Source of the DNA: Acidobacteriota bacterium
Lineage (GTDB): Bacteria; Acidobacteriota; Blastocatellia; Pyrinomonadales; Pyrinomonadaceae
NCBI GenBank assembly: GCA_019239425.1
Contig: JAFAZX010000015.1
Location: forward strand, 1 to 64,000
DNA length: 64,000 bases
Reading direction: 5' to 3'
The position numbers and the translations under genes are program-made. Under the pieces are notes generated by a model. The model ran no database searches. It was given only the letters and a program-made list of their open reading frames with translations, and had not been told where the DNA came from. This document shows, piece by piece, positions 17,017 to 26,200 of the stretch (position 1 is the stretch's first letter; each line of letters starts with the position of its first letter).

Positions 17017-18378
17017 ATGACCTACCGTGAGCTGCTCAGTGGCAACGCCGACTTCCGCAGGCTGTGGACGGGGCAGGCCGTCTCGGAGGTCGGCGACTGG
17101 CTGAACAACATCGCGGTGCTGGCGCTCGCGATTCAGCTCGCGGGCCCGGGAAGCGTCGGGCTGGCGGTCGCGACCTACGCCATCGCGCGCCACCTGCCGC
17201 TCTTCCTCTTCGGCCCCGTCGCGGGCGTCGTCGTCGACCGCGTGAGCCGGCGGCGGGTGATGATCGCGGCCGACCTCGCGCGCGCGGGACTCGCGCTCGG
17301 GTTCCTTCTGGCGAACCGCTTCGGGTCGCTGGCCCTCATCTACTTCGTCGGCGCGTCGCTCTTCTCGGTCTCGGCCTTCTTCAACGCGGCGAAACGCGCC
17401 TCGATTCCGAACCTCGTCGGCTCGACGGACGAGCTGCTCGCGGCCAACTCGCTCTCGGCCTCGACCACCGCCGCGACCATCGCCGTCGGCTCCGCGCTCG
17501 GGGGCGTCGTCGCCACGGCGCTCGGCCGCGACGCGGTCTTCGTCCTCAACGCCTTCACCTTCCTCGCCTCGGCCGAGATGATTCGCAGGATAGAAGGCAG
17601 CAGGCAGACGGCAGTCGGCAGTACGCTCCGCGTGGCGGACGTTGAAAGTTTACCTCGCAGTTCACAACGCGAAGGGTTTCGACTGCCTACTGCCATCTGC
17701 CTACTGCCTACTGTTCTCAGGCGCGTGGCGTCGGACTTCACCGAGGGGCTGCGCTACGTGAGGCGCGACCGCGTGCTGGCGGCGGTTTTCGTCGTGGCGG
17801 GCGGTTGGGGCTTGGGGAACGGCGCGGCGCGCGCGCTCTACAGTCTGTTCGGCGCGTCGTTGGGAGAGCAGGCCGCGGGTCGTTGGGGCGCGTCCGTGAG
17901 GGCGGTGGCCGAGCGGCCGACCGACTTCGGCATCTCCGTCCTGTTCGTGGCGATGGGACTCGGCGGCGTGCTCGGCGCGCCGCTCGCGCGCAGGATCAAC
18001 CGCGGCGCGGTCGAGGGCCTGGGCGCGCGCATGGGGCGTTCGCTGGCGCTCGACGGCTGCGGGCTTCTGCTCTTCAGCCTGACGCCGAACCTCTTCGGCG
18101 CGGCGGCGCTGCTGGTCGCGCGCGAGATGAACTTCGCCATCTGGTGGACGGCGCAGCAGACGCTTTTGATGCGCCGCACCGAGGACGCCTTCGCCGGCCG
18201 CGTCTTCGCCTCGTACGAGACTCTGACGACCCTGACGATGGTCGGCTCGATCTTCGTCTCGGGCGCGGCGGCCGACCGCCTCGGGATGCGCGCCGTCGCG
18301 GCCGGCGGCGGCACGGTGATTATGTTGTCGGGGCTGCTGTGGTTCGTCCTGCGGCGACGCAGAGGGGAAACTGCATGA
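17017..18378 (+). CDS. MFS transporter carrying an in-frame repeat insertion
   Basis: A 453-residue major facilitator of the EntS/MFS_3-like type: FRRLWTGQAVSEVGDWLNNIAVL at the N-terminus, VVVDRVSRRRVMIAADLARA as the loop 2-3 motif, and about 11-12 hydrophobic helices. The substrate is unknown. Between residues about 192 and 232 the frame runs through a complete GTAGGCA-class hairpin repeat (17593-17713), which reads GSRQTAVGS...LPTAICLLPTV. This lies in the central loop after helix 6, where an insertion is likely tolerated. There is no Shine-Dalgarno before the ATG, which follows another repeat. The stop overlaps the next start (ATGA). Confidence 0.88.
   Translation: MTYRELLSGNADFRRLWTGQAVSEVGDWLNNIAVLALAIQLAGPGSVGLAVATYAIARHLPLFLFGPVAGVVVDRVSRRRVMIAADLARAGLALGFLLANRFGSLALIYFVGASLFSVSAFFNAAKRASIPNLVGSTDELLAANSLSASTTAATIAVGSALGGVVATALGRDAVFVLNAFTFLASAEMIRRIEGSRQTAVGSTLRVADVESLPRSSQREGFRLPTAICLLPTVLRRVASDFTEGLRYVRRDRVLAAVFVVAGGWGLGNGAARALYSLFGASLGEQAAGRWGASVRAVAERPTDFGISVLFVAMGLGGVLGAPLARRINRGAVEGLGARMGRSLALDGCGLLLFSLTPNLFGAAALLVAREMNFAIWWTAQQTLLMRRTEDAFAGRVFASYETLTTLTMVGSIFVSGAAADRLGMRAVAAGGGTVIMLSGLLWFVLRRRRGETA
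17593..17713. repeat. GTAGGCA-class hairpin repeat inside the MFS coding sequence
   Basis: The left arm GAAGGCAGCAGGCAGACGGC is somewhat diverged. The right arm GACTGCCTACTGCCATCTGC is canonical. The core CGCTCCGCG...GTTGAAAG matches the other family members. About 121 bases lie between the outer edges and the frame stays open throughout. Confidence 0.88.
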
Positions 18379-19733
18379 CGAAAATATACTGCGCGCGTTG
18401 GGTGCTGCCGGTCTCTTCAGGGCCGATACGCGACGGGGCGGTCGCCGTCGAGGGGACGCGCGTCGCGGGCGTAGGAGCACGCGCCGAAGTGTCGGAGAGG
18501 TTCCCTTCGGCCGTGGTCGAAGAGTTGGGCGAGGCCGCGTTGCTGCCCGGCTTCGTCAACTGCCACACGCACCTTGAGCTGACGGCGATGCGCGGCTTCC
18601 TCGAACCGGAGGAGGGGGACTTCTTCGCGTGGCTGCGGAAAGTCACCGCCTCGCGCAACGAGCGGATGACGGGGGAAGACCTCTACGTCTCTGCCGCGTG
18701 GGGCGCGGTCGAGGCCGTGCGCGCGGGCGTGACGTGCGTCGGCGACGCGAGCGACGCGGGCGCGACGACGATGAAGGCTCTGCGCGACGCGGGCCTGCGC
18801 GGCGTCGTCTACCAGGAGGCTTTCGGCCCGGACGCGCGCGTGGTCGCAGAGCAGTACGACAAGGCGCGCGAGAAGATCGAACGCCTGCGCTCGGGCGAGA
18901 CGGCGCTCGTCACGCTCGGACTCTCGCCGCATTCGCCCTACACGGTCGCGCCGCCGCTCCTGGAGAAGCTCGCGCGGTACGCGCTCGACGAAAAACTCCC
19001 GCTGATGATGCACGCGGCCGAGTCGGAGGCCGAGCAGGCTCTGATGACGGAGGGCGGCGGCGTCTTCGCGATGGCCTACGCGCTGCGCGGCTTCTCCTTC
19101 GACTCGCCGCGCACGACGACCGTCCGCCACCTCGCCGACGCGGGCGTCCTCGACACGCGCCCGCTGCTCGCGCACTGCGTACGCGTGGACGAGGGCGACA
19201 TCGATTTGTTGAAAGAGTTCGGGGCGGGCGTCGCGCACTGCCCGAAGTCGAACGCGAAGCTCGGGCACGGGCGCGCGCCGCTGGCGAAGATGTTGGGGGC
19301 CGGCGTCAACGTCGGCCTCGGCAGCGACTCGGTCGCGAGCAACAACGTCTGCGACCTGCTCGAAGAGTCGCGCTTCGCCCTGCTCGCCTCGCGCGCGGCG
19401 CTGGAGACGGTCGGGGGCGAACGCATGCTCGACGCGCAAGACGCCCTGCGGCTCGCGACGCGCGGCGGCGCGTCGGCCATGAACATCAGGCACATAACGG
19501 GCGCGCTCGAAGAGGGCCTGGAAGCAGACCTCGTCGCCGTCAGGCTCGACGCGGCGCACCAGACGCCCGCGTACGACCCGGCCTCGACGCTCGTCTTCTC
19601 CTCCTCGGGCCGCGACGTGCTGCTTACGGTCGTCGCGGGGCGCGAGGTCTTCCGCGACGGCCGCGTGACAACTGTTGACGAAGACGAGCTGCGCGCGCGG
19701 GTTCTCGAAACCGTGCGCCGTCTCACGGCATAA
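18375..19733 (+). CDS. Amidohydrolase-family deaminase (MTA/SAH or aminofutalosine deaminase-like)
   Basis: A 452-residue metal-dependent hydrolase. I start it at the ATG at 18375, which overlaps the MFS stop and has GAGGGG upstream; the 642-residue track ORF is readthrough of another frame of the MFS gene. Metal ligands are visible in LPGFVNCHTHLELTAMRG, LPLMMHAAESEAE, LLAHCVRVDE and VGLGSDSVASNN. This set is typical of the cytosine/MTA-SAH deaminase subgroup. Methylthioadenosine/adenosylhomocysteine deamination or the futalosine menaquinone route are both possible. Pathway neighbours that would decide are absent. Confidence 0.85.
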   Translation: MTKIYCARWVLPVSSGPIRDGAVAVEGTRVAGVGARAEVSERFPSAVVEELGEAALLPGFVNCHTHLELTAMRGFLEPEEGDFFAWLRKVTASRNERMTGEDLYVSAAWGAVEAVRAGVTCVGDASDAGATTMKALRDAGLRGVVYQEAFGPDARVVAEQYDKAREKIERLRSGETALVTLGLSPHSPYTVAPPLLEKLARYALDEKLPLMMHAAESEAEQALMTEGGGVFAMAYALRGFSFDSPRTTTVRHLADAGVLDTRPLLAHCVRVDEGDIDLLKEFGAGVAHCPKSNAKLGHGRAPLAKMLGAGVNVGLGSDSVASNNVCDLLEESRFALLASRAALETVGGERMLDAQDALRLATRGGASAMNIRHITGALEEGLEADLVAVRLDAAHQTPAYDPASTLVFSSSGRDVLLTVVAGREVFRDGRVTTVDEDELRARVLETVRRLTA

Positions 19734-19765
19734 GCTCAGGAAAGAATTCGCGCGCCGCGTTCGCG

Positions 19766-19794
19766 TTGACTTTACCCCCCGCGTGGCATAGAAA
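19766..19794 (+). promoter_or_regulatory. Possible sigma70-type promoter of the 19844 gene
   Basis: TTGACT at 19766-19771 and TAGAAA at 19789-19794 are separated by 17 bases, about 45 bases upstream of the start codon. The -10 is weak, so this is only a candidate. Confidence 0.4.
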
Positions 19795-19843
19795 CGCCTT
19801 GTCAAATACCCGCCTTCATCCCACGACAAGAAGGAGCGGCGTG

Positions 19844-21019
19844 ATGAAATTCAAACTCCACACGAACCTCGGCCGCGCACTGGCCGCCTGCCTTCTTGCC
19901 GCGCTCACCGCCTCGGCGCAGGAGCCCGCGGAGAAGTTGTCGCTCCGACTCGTCCTCTACGAAGGCGCGACGCCGCTCTATTACGACGTAGGTGAGAAGG
20001 GCTTTTCGTCAGGCGGGGAAGGGTTGACGAACAGTTTCCGGCGTCTCAAGGCCGCGCCAGCGGCGCAACGCGGCGAACGCCTACGTGGCATGAACCTTAA
20101 CGTGATGAGGCGCGGCAACCGAGTCATCGTTAAGCTGTGGCTCACTCGCGAGATTGACGAGGCTTTGGTACTGACCGAACTCGGGGCGCACGAAGTCGGC
20201 GTGGGCGATGAGTGGCGCGTCGAGGCATTGGAGCAGTATGGCTACGAGCCCGTGAGGCTGGGCCTCGTCCGTCGGGCTCCCATCAAGTTCTCGGCGCCGC
20301 CCGTCGTCAACCTGACGCGCTCAATCACGGTACTGGGCGTCGAGGCGCTGCAGGACGAACCTGAGTTTGAGGTGACGCTCAAGAACACGTCAGACAGGAA
20401 CCTCATGGGCGTCGAACTGCGTCTGACGAAGGACGGGGAGATAAGGGGGGCTCGGCCGGAGTCGAGCTTTGATGGGAAGCCTCTGGCCTTACCCGGAGCG
20501 ATCTGGAAGACGAAGCTCAAGATTGCCGGCACGCCCGACGGGGCGAGCCCCGAAGGGCATCGCTTCGAGGAGCCGGACGAGATTGTCGTCGCCTCGGCTC
20601 TCTTCTCGGGCGGCGGATACGAGGGGGACGTGATGTCTGTGGCGACCGGGGCGGCAGTTAAGCTCGGCCATAAACTACAGGCTGGGCATGCGCTCGCCAT
20701 CGTGCGCGGCTGGAAGGAGCAGGAGGGCGTAAGCCTAACCGACGCAGCGAAGGAATGGCAGCGGCAGGCGAGGGCGCTGCCGCGCGCGGCCGACGACGCG
20801 CTCGTGGACGAGTTCATGGCGAAATTCCCGGAGCTTCCCGCGTTCGAGCGCGAGAGGATGAAGGGGTATATCGAGTCCGGCCTTAAGGCCGTGAGGACTG
20901 AGTTGCTGTCCGGCCTCAAATCCTTCGTCGAGGGCGGCAATGCGCAGTTCGGCCCACCGCAGTTCGCCGGCTGGCTGAGTCAGATGCGCGTAGGCTACGA
21001 ACGCATTCTCGCAAACTGA
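19844..21019 (+). CDS. Exported protein of unknown function
   Basis: I start it at the ATG at 19844, where AAGGAGCGGCGTG precedes it and a clean signal peptide follows (ALAACLLAALTASAQ); the track start at 19766 is too early. The mature part of about 365 residues has a beta-rich middle (PEFEVTLKNTSDRNLMGVEL) and a helical end (EFMAKFPELPAFERERMKGY). I do not recognise a family. Its codon use is somewhat less GC-extreme than its neighbours. It precedes the ATPase gene by 15 bases, but a functional link is not evident. Confidence 0.78.
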   Translation: MKFKLHTNLGRALAACLLAALTASAQEPAEKLSLRLVLYEGATPLYYDVGEKGFSSGGEGLTNSFRRLKAAPAAQRGERLRGMNLNVMRRGNRVIVKLWLTREIDEALVLTELGAHEVGVGDEWRVEALEQYGYEPVRLGLVRRAPIKFSAPPVVNLTRSITVLGVEALQDEPEFEVTLKNTSDRNLMGVELRLTKDGEIRGARPESSFDGKPLALPGAIWKTKLKIAGTPDGASPEGHRFEEPDEIVVASALFSGGGYEGDVMSVATGAAVKLGHKLQAGHALAIVRGWKEQEGVSLTDAAKEWQRQARALPRAADDALVDEFMAKFPELPAFERERMKGYIESGLKAVRTELLSGLKSFVEGGNAQFGPPQFAGWLSQMRVGYERILAN

Positions 21020-21034
21020 ACGTGTGGCCCTCCG

Positions 21035-21832
21035 ATGATTCACCTGCGCTCGATGGACATCAGGCCGGCGGCGAGGGAGCTGGAAGGCTTCCCGTTCGCG
21101 CTGCCGGTCGTCCGCAAGTTCAAAGAGTTAAAGTTCCGGAGCGCGGTCACGTTCCTCGTCGGCGAGAACGGGTCGGGGAAGTCCACGGTGCTCGAAGGGC
21201 TGGCGGCGGCGGTCGGCTCGGTCGTCGTGGGCGGCGAGGACGTGCGCGCCGACAAGACTCTGGGCCACGCGCGCGCTCTCGCGGCGCAGTTGAAATTGGT
21301 GTGGACGAAGCGCACGCACCGCGGCTTCTTCCTGCGCGCCGAGGACTTCTTCAACTTCACGCGGCGCGTCAACCAGACGAGCGCGGAGCTGGAAGAGATG
21401 GCCGGCGAGTTCGAGCGCGAGGGGCTGAAAGGCTACGGCCTGCGTCTCGCGCAGGGCGTCGTGCGCGGGCAGCGGCGCGCGCTCGCCAGCCGCTACGGCG
21501 AGGACGCGGACGCGCGCTCGCACGGCGAGAGCTTCCTGCAACTCTTTCAGTCGCGCTTCGTGCCCGGCGGCCTTTACCTTTTAGACGAGCCGGAGGCGCC
21601 GCTCTCGCCGCAGCGCCAGCTCGCGCTGCTCGCGCTGCTCAAAGGGATGGCCGCGCAGGACTCGCAGTTCGTCGTCGCCACGCACTCGCCCATCCTGATG
21701 GCCCTCCCCGGCGCCGACATCCTCAGCTTCGACCGCGCCCCCGTCCGCCGCATCCCTTACGAAGAGGTCGAACACGTCTCCCTCACACGCGACTTCCTCA
21801 ACAACCCCGAAGCCTTCCTCCGCCACCTCTAG
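21035..21832 (+). CDS. AAA/ABC-type ATPase (predicted ATPase, COG3910-like)
   Basis: A 265-residue soluble ATPase with Walker [10 protein letters not shown], an ABC-like signature in [12 protein letters not shown], Walker [13 protein letters not shown] and an H-loop in VATHSPIL. There are no membrane segments and no partner permease, so it belongs to the SMC/ABC-like group of stand-alone ATPases often seen near nucleases or regulators. Here the neighbours (exported protein, acetate kinase) do not point to a role. The start follows the upstream stop by 15 bases. Confidence 0.85.
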   Translation: MIHLRSMDIRPAARELEGFPFALPVVRKFKELKFRSAVTFLVGENGSGKSTVLEGLAAAVGSVVVGGEDVRADKTLGHARALAAQLKLVWTKRTHRGFFLRAEDFFNFTRRVNQTSAELEEMAGEFEREGLKGYGLRLAQGVVRGQRRALASRYGEDADARSHGESFLQLFQSRFVPGGLYLLDEPEAPLSPQRQLALLALLKGMAAQDSQFVVATHSPILMALPGADILSFDRAPVRRIPYEEVEHVSLTRDFLNNPEAFLRHL

Positions 21833-21837
21833 TGGAC

Positions 21838-21908
21838 GGTGAATAGTGAATGGCGAATGGTGAGTTGGCCGGCTTTTACCATTCACCGTTTACGATTTAC
21901 TATTCACC
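21838..21908. repeat. Hairpin repeat, GAATGGT heptad class
   Basis: GGTGAATAGTGAATGGCGAA and complementary TTTACGATTTACTATTCACC arms surround a short GC loop. It fills the gap between the ATPase stop and acetate kinase start, ending five bases before the ATG. Confidence 0.88.
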
Positions 21909-21912
21909 AACT

Positions 21913-23160
21913 ATGAACGTACTGGTTCTGAACTGCGGGAGTTCGACGGCGAAGTTTCAGTTGATTGCGACCGATTTGGATCACATCGCGCAGGACGCGG
22001 ACGAGCACCTGGCGGGCGGTGTGATCGAGCGCATCGGGGGCGAGGCCATCATCACCTTTAAAGCGAAAGGTGGAGAGGCGAGGCGCTCGACGGCGCCGGT
22101 GCGCGACGTGCGCGCGGCCGTCGAGACGATCATCCGTTGGGTCACTTCGGCCGACTCGGGGATAGAGGAGGTGAAGAGCGTCGCGGACATACACGCCGTC
22201 GGCCACCGCGTCGTCCACGGCGGCGAGAGGTTCACGCAGTCCGTCCTGATTGACGAGGGCGTCCTGCGCGGCATCGAGGACTGCATCGACCTCGCGCCGC
22301 TGCACAACCCCGGCAACATCCGGGGCATACAGGCCGCGCGCGAGGTCTTCGGGCCGGGGCTGCCGCAGGTCGCGGTCTTCGACACGGCCTTCCACCAGAC
22401 GCTCCCGCCGCACGCGTACCTCTACGCGCTCCCCTACCAGTGGTACAGGCGCTACCGCGTGCGCCGCTACGGCTTCCACGGCACCTCGCACCGCTACGTC
22501 GCGTACCGCTACCGACGCTTGCGCGGGGTCGAGCGCGGTCGGACGAACATCATCACGCTCCACCTCGGCAACGGCTGCTCGGCGGCGGCGATCAAGGGCG
22601 GCGACTCCGTGGACACTTCGATGGGCATGACGCCGCTCGAAGGGTTGGTGATGGGGACGCGCTCGGGCGACATCGACCCGGCCATCATCGACTTCGTCGC
22701 GGCGAAGGAGGGGCTCTCGATGCAGGAGGCCGAGTCGATCCTCAACAAGCAGTCGGGGCTGCTCGGGATTTCGGGTTTGACGAACGACATGCGCGAGCTG
22801 CTCGACGAGGCGCGCGAGTCCGACGACCGGCGCGCGCGCCTCGCCGGCGAAATCTTCTGCTACCGCGTGCGCAAGTACGTGGGCGCGTACCTCGCCGCGA
22901 TGGGCGGCGCGGACGCCTTAGTCTTCACGGGCGGCATCGGCGAGAACTCGGCCGAGGTGCGCGCGCGCGTCTGCGAGGGCCTCGGCTGGATGGGCGTCGA
23001 ACTCGACCCCGCGCTCAACGAGGCGACGACCGCGCGCCGCGAAGGCGCCATCAGCCGCGCCGACTCGCGCCTCGCCGTCTACGTCATCCCCACCGACGAA
23101 GAACTCCTCATCGCCCGCGACACCGTGCGTTTGATTCGGGGCGTGACGCAGAGGTTCTGA
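21913..23160 (+). CDS. ackA: Acetate kinase
   Basis: Catalyses ATP + acetate to acetyl phosphate + ADP, usually with phosphotransacetylase (not in the window). Family motifs are [10 protein letters not shown] at the N-terminus, [42 protein letters not shown] and [14 protein letters not shown]. The true start is the ATG at 21913 ([11 protein letters not shown]), giving 415 residues; the longer track start reads the upstream repeat. No Shine-Dalgarno precedes the ATG because the repeat arm abuts it. The TGA stop forms the edge of the next palindrome. Confidence 0.96.
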   Translation: MNVLVLNCGSSTAKFQLIATDLDHIAQDADEHLAGGVIERIGGEAIITFKAKGGEARRSTAPVRDVRAAVETIIRWVTSADSGIEEVKSVADIHAVGHRVVHGGERFTQSVLIDEGVLRGIEDCIDLAPLHNPGNIRGIQAAREVFGPGLPQVAVFDTAFHQTLPPHAYLYALPYQWYRRYRVRRYGFHGTSHRYVAYRYRRLRGVERGRTNIITLHLGNGCSAAAIKGGDSVDTSMGMTPLEGLVMGTRSGDIDPAIIDFVAAKEGLSMQEAESILNKQSGLLGISGLTNDMRELLDEARESDDRRARLAGEIFCYRVRKYVGAYLAAMGGADALVFTGGIGENSAEVRARVCEGLGWMGVELDPALNEATTARREGAISRADSRLAVYVIPTDEELLIARDTVRLIRGVTQRF

Positions 23161-23260
23161 AGAGATTGAGCCATTGGTTCATCGGGTCATTGATTCATTG
23201 AAATGGCAAGCCATTCTTTCAATGAATCAATGACCCGATGAACCAATGGCTCAATCTCTT
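23160..23260. repeat. Long perfect palindrome with octad arms between convergent genes
   Basis: Two 44-base arms (23160-23203 and 23217-23260) are exactly complementary and built from CATTGGTT/CATCGGGT/CATTGATT octads around a 13-base loop. The outermost bases belong to the TGA stop codons of ackA on one strand and of the Calx-beta gene on the other. It could act as a bidirectional terminator. Confidence 0.9.
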
Positions 23261-26200
23261 CACGGTGCGAAGCGCGTGCGGTATTCGATGGAGTCGAGGA
23301 AGGCTTTGACCATCTCGGCCTCGACGAAGTTGCCGTTGTGCTGGTCGAGCTTGCCGAGCCAGAACCTCCAGCCGGCGAAGTCCGTGTCCGGCGTGTCGTC
23401 GGGGTTCCTTCTGAGGTAGCCGTAGTACTGCATCAGGACGAAGGCGCGGCGGACTTCGTTCTGCTGGAGCGCGTTGTTCTCGGCCACGGCGCGGAGCACC
23501 TGCGCGCGCGTCTTGGCGTTGGTCGAGAGGTCGCTGACGAGCTGGTCGCGTTCTGCTTGCGTGAGCACGCCGCCCGCGTTCTGGTTGAGCTTGTCCACGA
23601 ACTGCGCGGCCGTCAGAGAATCGGGGAAGGCCGACAGGAAGCGCTGGCGCTGGACGAACTCGGCCATGTAAGTCTGCTTGTTCGCTTCGAGCTGCTGCTC
23701 CCAGTTGCCGATGCCGACTCGCACGCCCTGCCCGATCTGCTGCGTGTCGGGCAGGAACTCTTGCAGCCGCACGACCGGCACCGTGCCGTCCACGCCCGGC
23801 GAGGTCGCGTCGCCGTACGCGGCCTTGTAAGTCCGGTAGACGAGGTAGCCGGTCTGCTGGAACTCGATGGAGAGGAAGAACGCGGCCGAGACGTTAATCC
23901 GCTTCACCTCCCGGCAGCCGGCGTCGGCGCCGCACTTCTCGATCTCACCCGTCCAGAAGGCGAGGCCGTCGGCGTCCGGCTCGCGGTTGAGGAAGTCGTG
24001 GTAGTGCTGACGCACGAAGTCCGAAGAGACGTCTATCGGATTGAAGCCGGGCGGCGGGTTGTCGTCGGCCAAGAGGTTGATGGTGGCCGTCGACTGTGTG
24101 CCTAAGGCCGCCCCGCCCGTCGGGTTCGAGAGCGTGAGGTTGATGGTCTCCAGAGGCTCCGTGTATGCGTCCTCGGTCAGAAGCACGTCGAAGCTCTTCG
24201 AGGTCTCGCCCGAGGCGAATTGCAGTCGACCCGAGGCGGCGGTGTAGTCCCGGCGTTCCGTGGCCGTGCCGTCCGAGGTGGCGTAGTTGACCGAGACGGC
24301 CGGGCTCGGGTCGCCCGTGCGCGTGACCGTGACGGTGACGAAGTGCGCGCTCTCGCCCACGGGGTACGCGGCCTGCGAGAAGCGCAGCGCCGGCCCGTCG
24401 TCGTTCGTGATGGTGCCCTGGCCCTGCGCGTCGCTGATGTTGGCGTTAGTCGCGTTCGAGAGGTTGACGAAGAAGGTCTCGTTCGGCTCGTTCGTCACGT
24501 CGCCGTTGACGTTGACCGTGACCGACTTCAAAGTCTCGCCGGGGTTGAAGGTGAGCGTGCCCGATGTCCCTATGTAGTCGGAGCCGGCCGTCGCCGTCCC
24601 GTCGGCCGTCGCGTAGCTGACCGAGACGGCCCTTGCGCTCGGGGCCGAGAGCGCGACGTTGAAGGCCGCGGCCGTCGTCCCCGCATTGCCCTCCGTCACC
24701 GACACGTCGTTGATTGAGAGCGTCGGCGTGTCGTCGTCGTCCGTGATGGTGCCGAGGCCCTGACCGTCGCCGATGGTCGCGTTGGTCGGTGACGAGAGGT
24801 TGAGCGTGAAAGTCTCGTCCGGCTCGTCGAGCGCGTCGCCGATGACGGGGACGTTGACGGTCTGCGAGGTCACGCCGGGGTCGAAGGTGAGCGTCGTGGG
24901 GCCGACGGCCGCGTAGTCGGAGCCGGCGGTCGCCGTCCCGTCGGCGGTGGCGACGATGACCCTCACGATCTGTCCGCTCGCGGCCGAGAGCGTGACGTTG
25001 AAGGCGGCGTTCGTCGTGCCCGCGTTGCCCTCGTTCAAGGTCACGTCGTTGACGGAGATCGTCGGCGCGGCGTCGTCATTCCTGATGGTGCCGACGCCCG
25101 TCCCGTCGCTGACGGTCGCGTTCGAAGGGGCAGAGAGGCTGACGTTGAAGGTCTCGTCCGGTTCGTCGAGCGTGTCGCCCACGACCGCGACGTTGACAGG
25201 CTTCGAGGTCTCGCCAGGGTTGAAGGTGACGGTGCCGCTGGCCGCGGCGTAATCGCCGGGCTGCGCGGCCGTCCCGTCGGCCGTCGCGTAGTTGACGGTC
25301 ACGGTCTTCCCGCTGGCGGCCGAGAGCGTGACGTTGAACGTCGCGTTCGTCGTGCCTGTGTTCCCTTCGTCTACCGTCACGTCGTTGATTGAGACGGTCG
25401 GCGCCGCGTCGTTATCCGTGATGGTGAGCGTGGCGGTGGTCTGCGCGCCGAGCGCCGCGCCGCCGCCGGGGCTGCTCAGAGTGAGATTAACCGTCTCGCT
25501 CGGCTCGTTGAGTGCGTCGTCGTTGACGACGACGTTGAAGCTCTTCTCCGTCTCGTTCGCGGCGAAGGTCAGAGTGCCGGAGGTGGCAAGGTAGTCACCG
25601 CTAGCACCGGCGGTCGCCGTGCCGTTCGAAGTCGCGTAGTTGACAGTGACGCCTGCATTGCTGCCGCCGGTGCGCGTGACGGTGATGGTGGCCGTACCGC
25701 CGCCTTCATTAGCGGTATAAGCGTCGGAACTGAACTGCAAGGTCGGCTGCGTGTCGTTGTCGTTGATGGTGAGCGTGGCCGTGTTCGGCGTGCCGAGCGT
25801 GCCGCCGCTGGGCGAGCTGAGCGCGAGGTTGACGGTCTCGTTGCCTTCGAAGAGCGTGTCGTCGGTGACGTTGACGTTGAACGTCTTGCTCGTCTCGCCC
25901 GAGGCGAAGTTGAGCGTGCCACCCGCGGCCGTGTAGTCGCTGCCGGCCGCGGCCGTGCCGTCCGAGGTCGCGTAACCAACGGAGACGCCGCCCGCCGTGC
26001 TGCCCGTGCGCGTGACGGTGACGGTCGCATTGCCTCCGCCTTCGCCGACCGAGTAGGTCGAAGAGCTGAAGAGGAAGGTGCTGGCCGCCTCGTCGTTCGC
26101 GATGGTGCCCTGGCCCTGCGCGTCGCTGATGGTCGCGTTGGTCGGGGACGAGAGGTTGACGAAGAAGGTCTCGTTCGCTTCGAAGAGGTTGTCGTCGCTC

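Noticed and set aside
17805-19733. A 642-residue ORF as a transporter-amidohydrolase fusion
   Set aside because: Its first part is an out-of-frame reading of the MFS gene. The amidohydrolase starts at the ATG at 18375 with its own Shine-Dalgarno.
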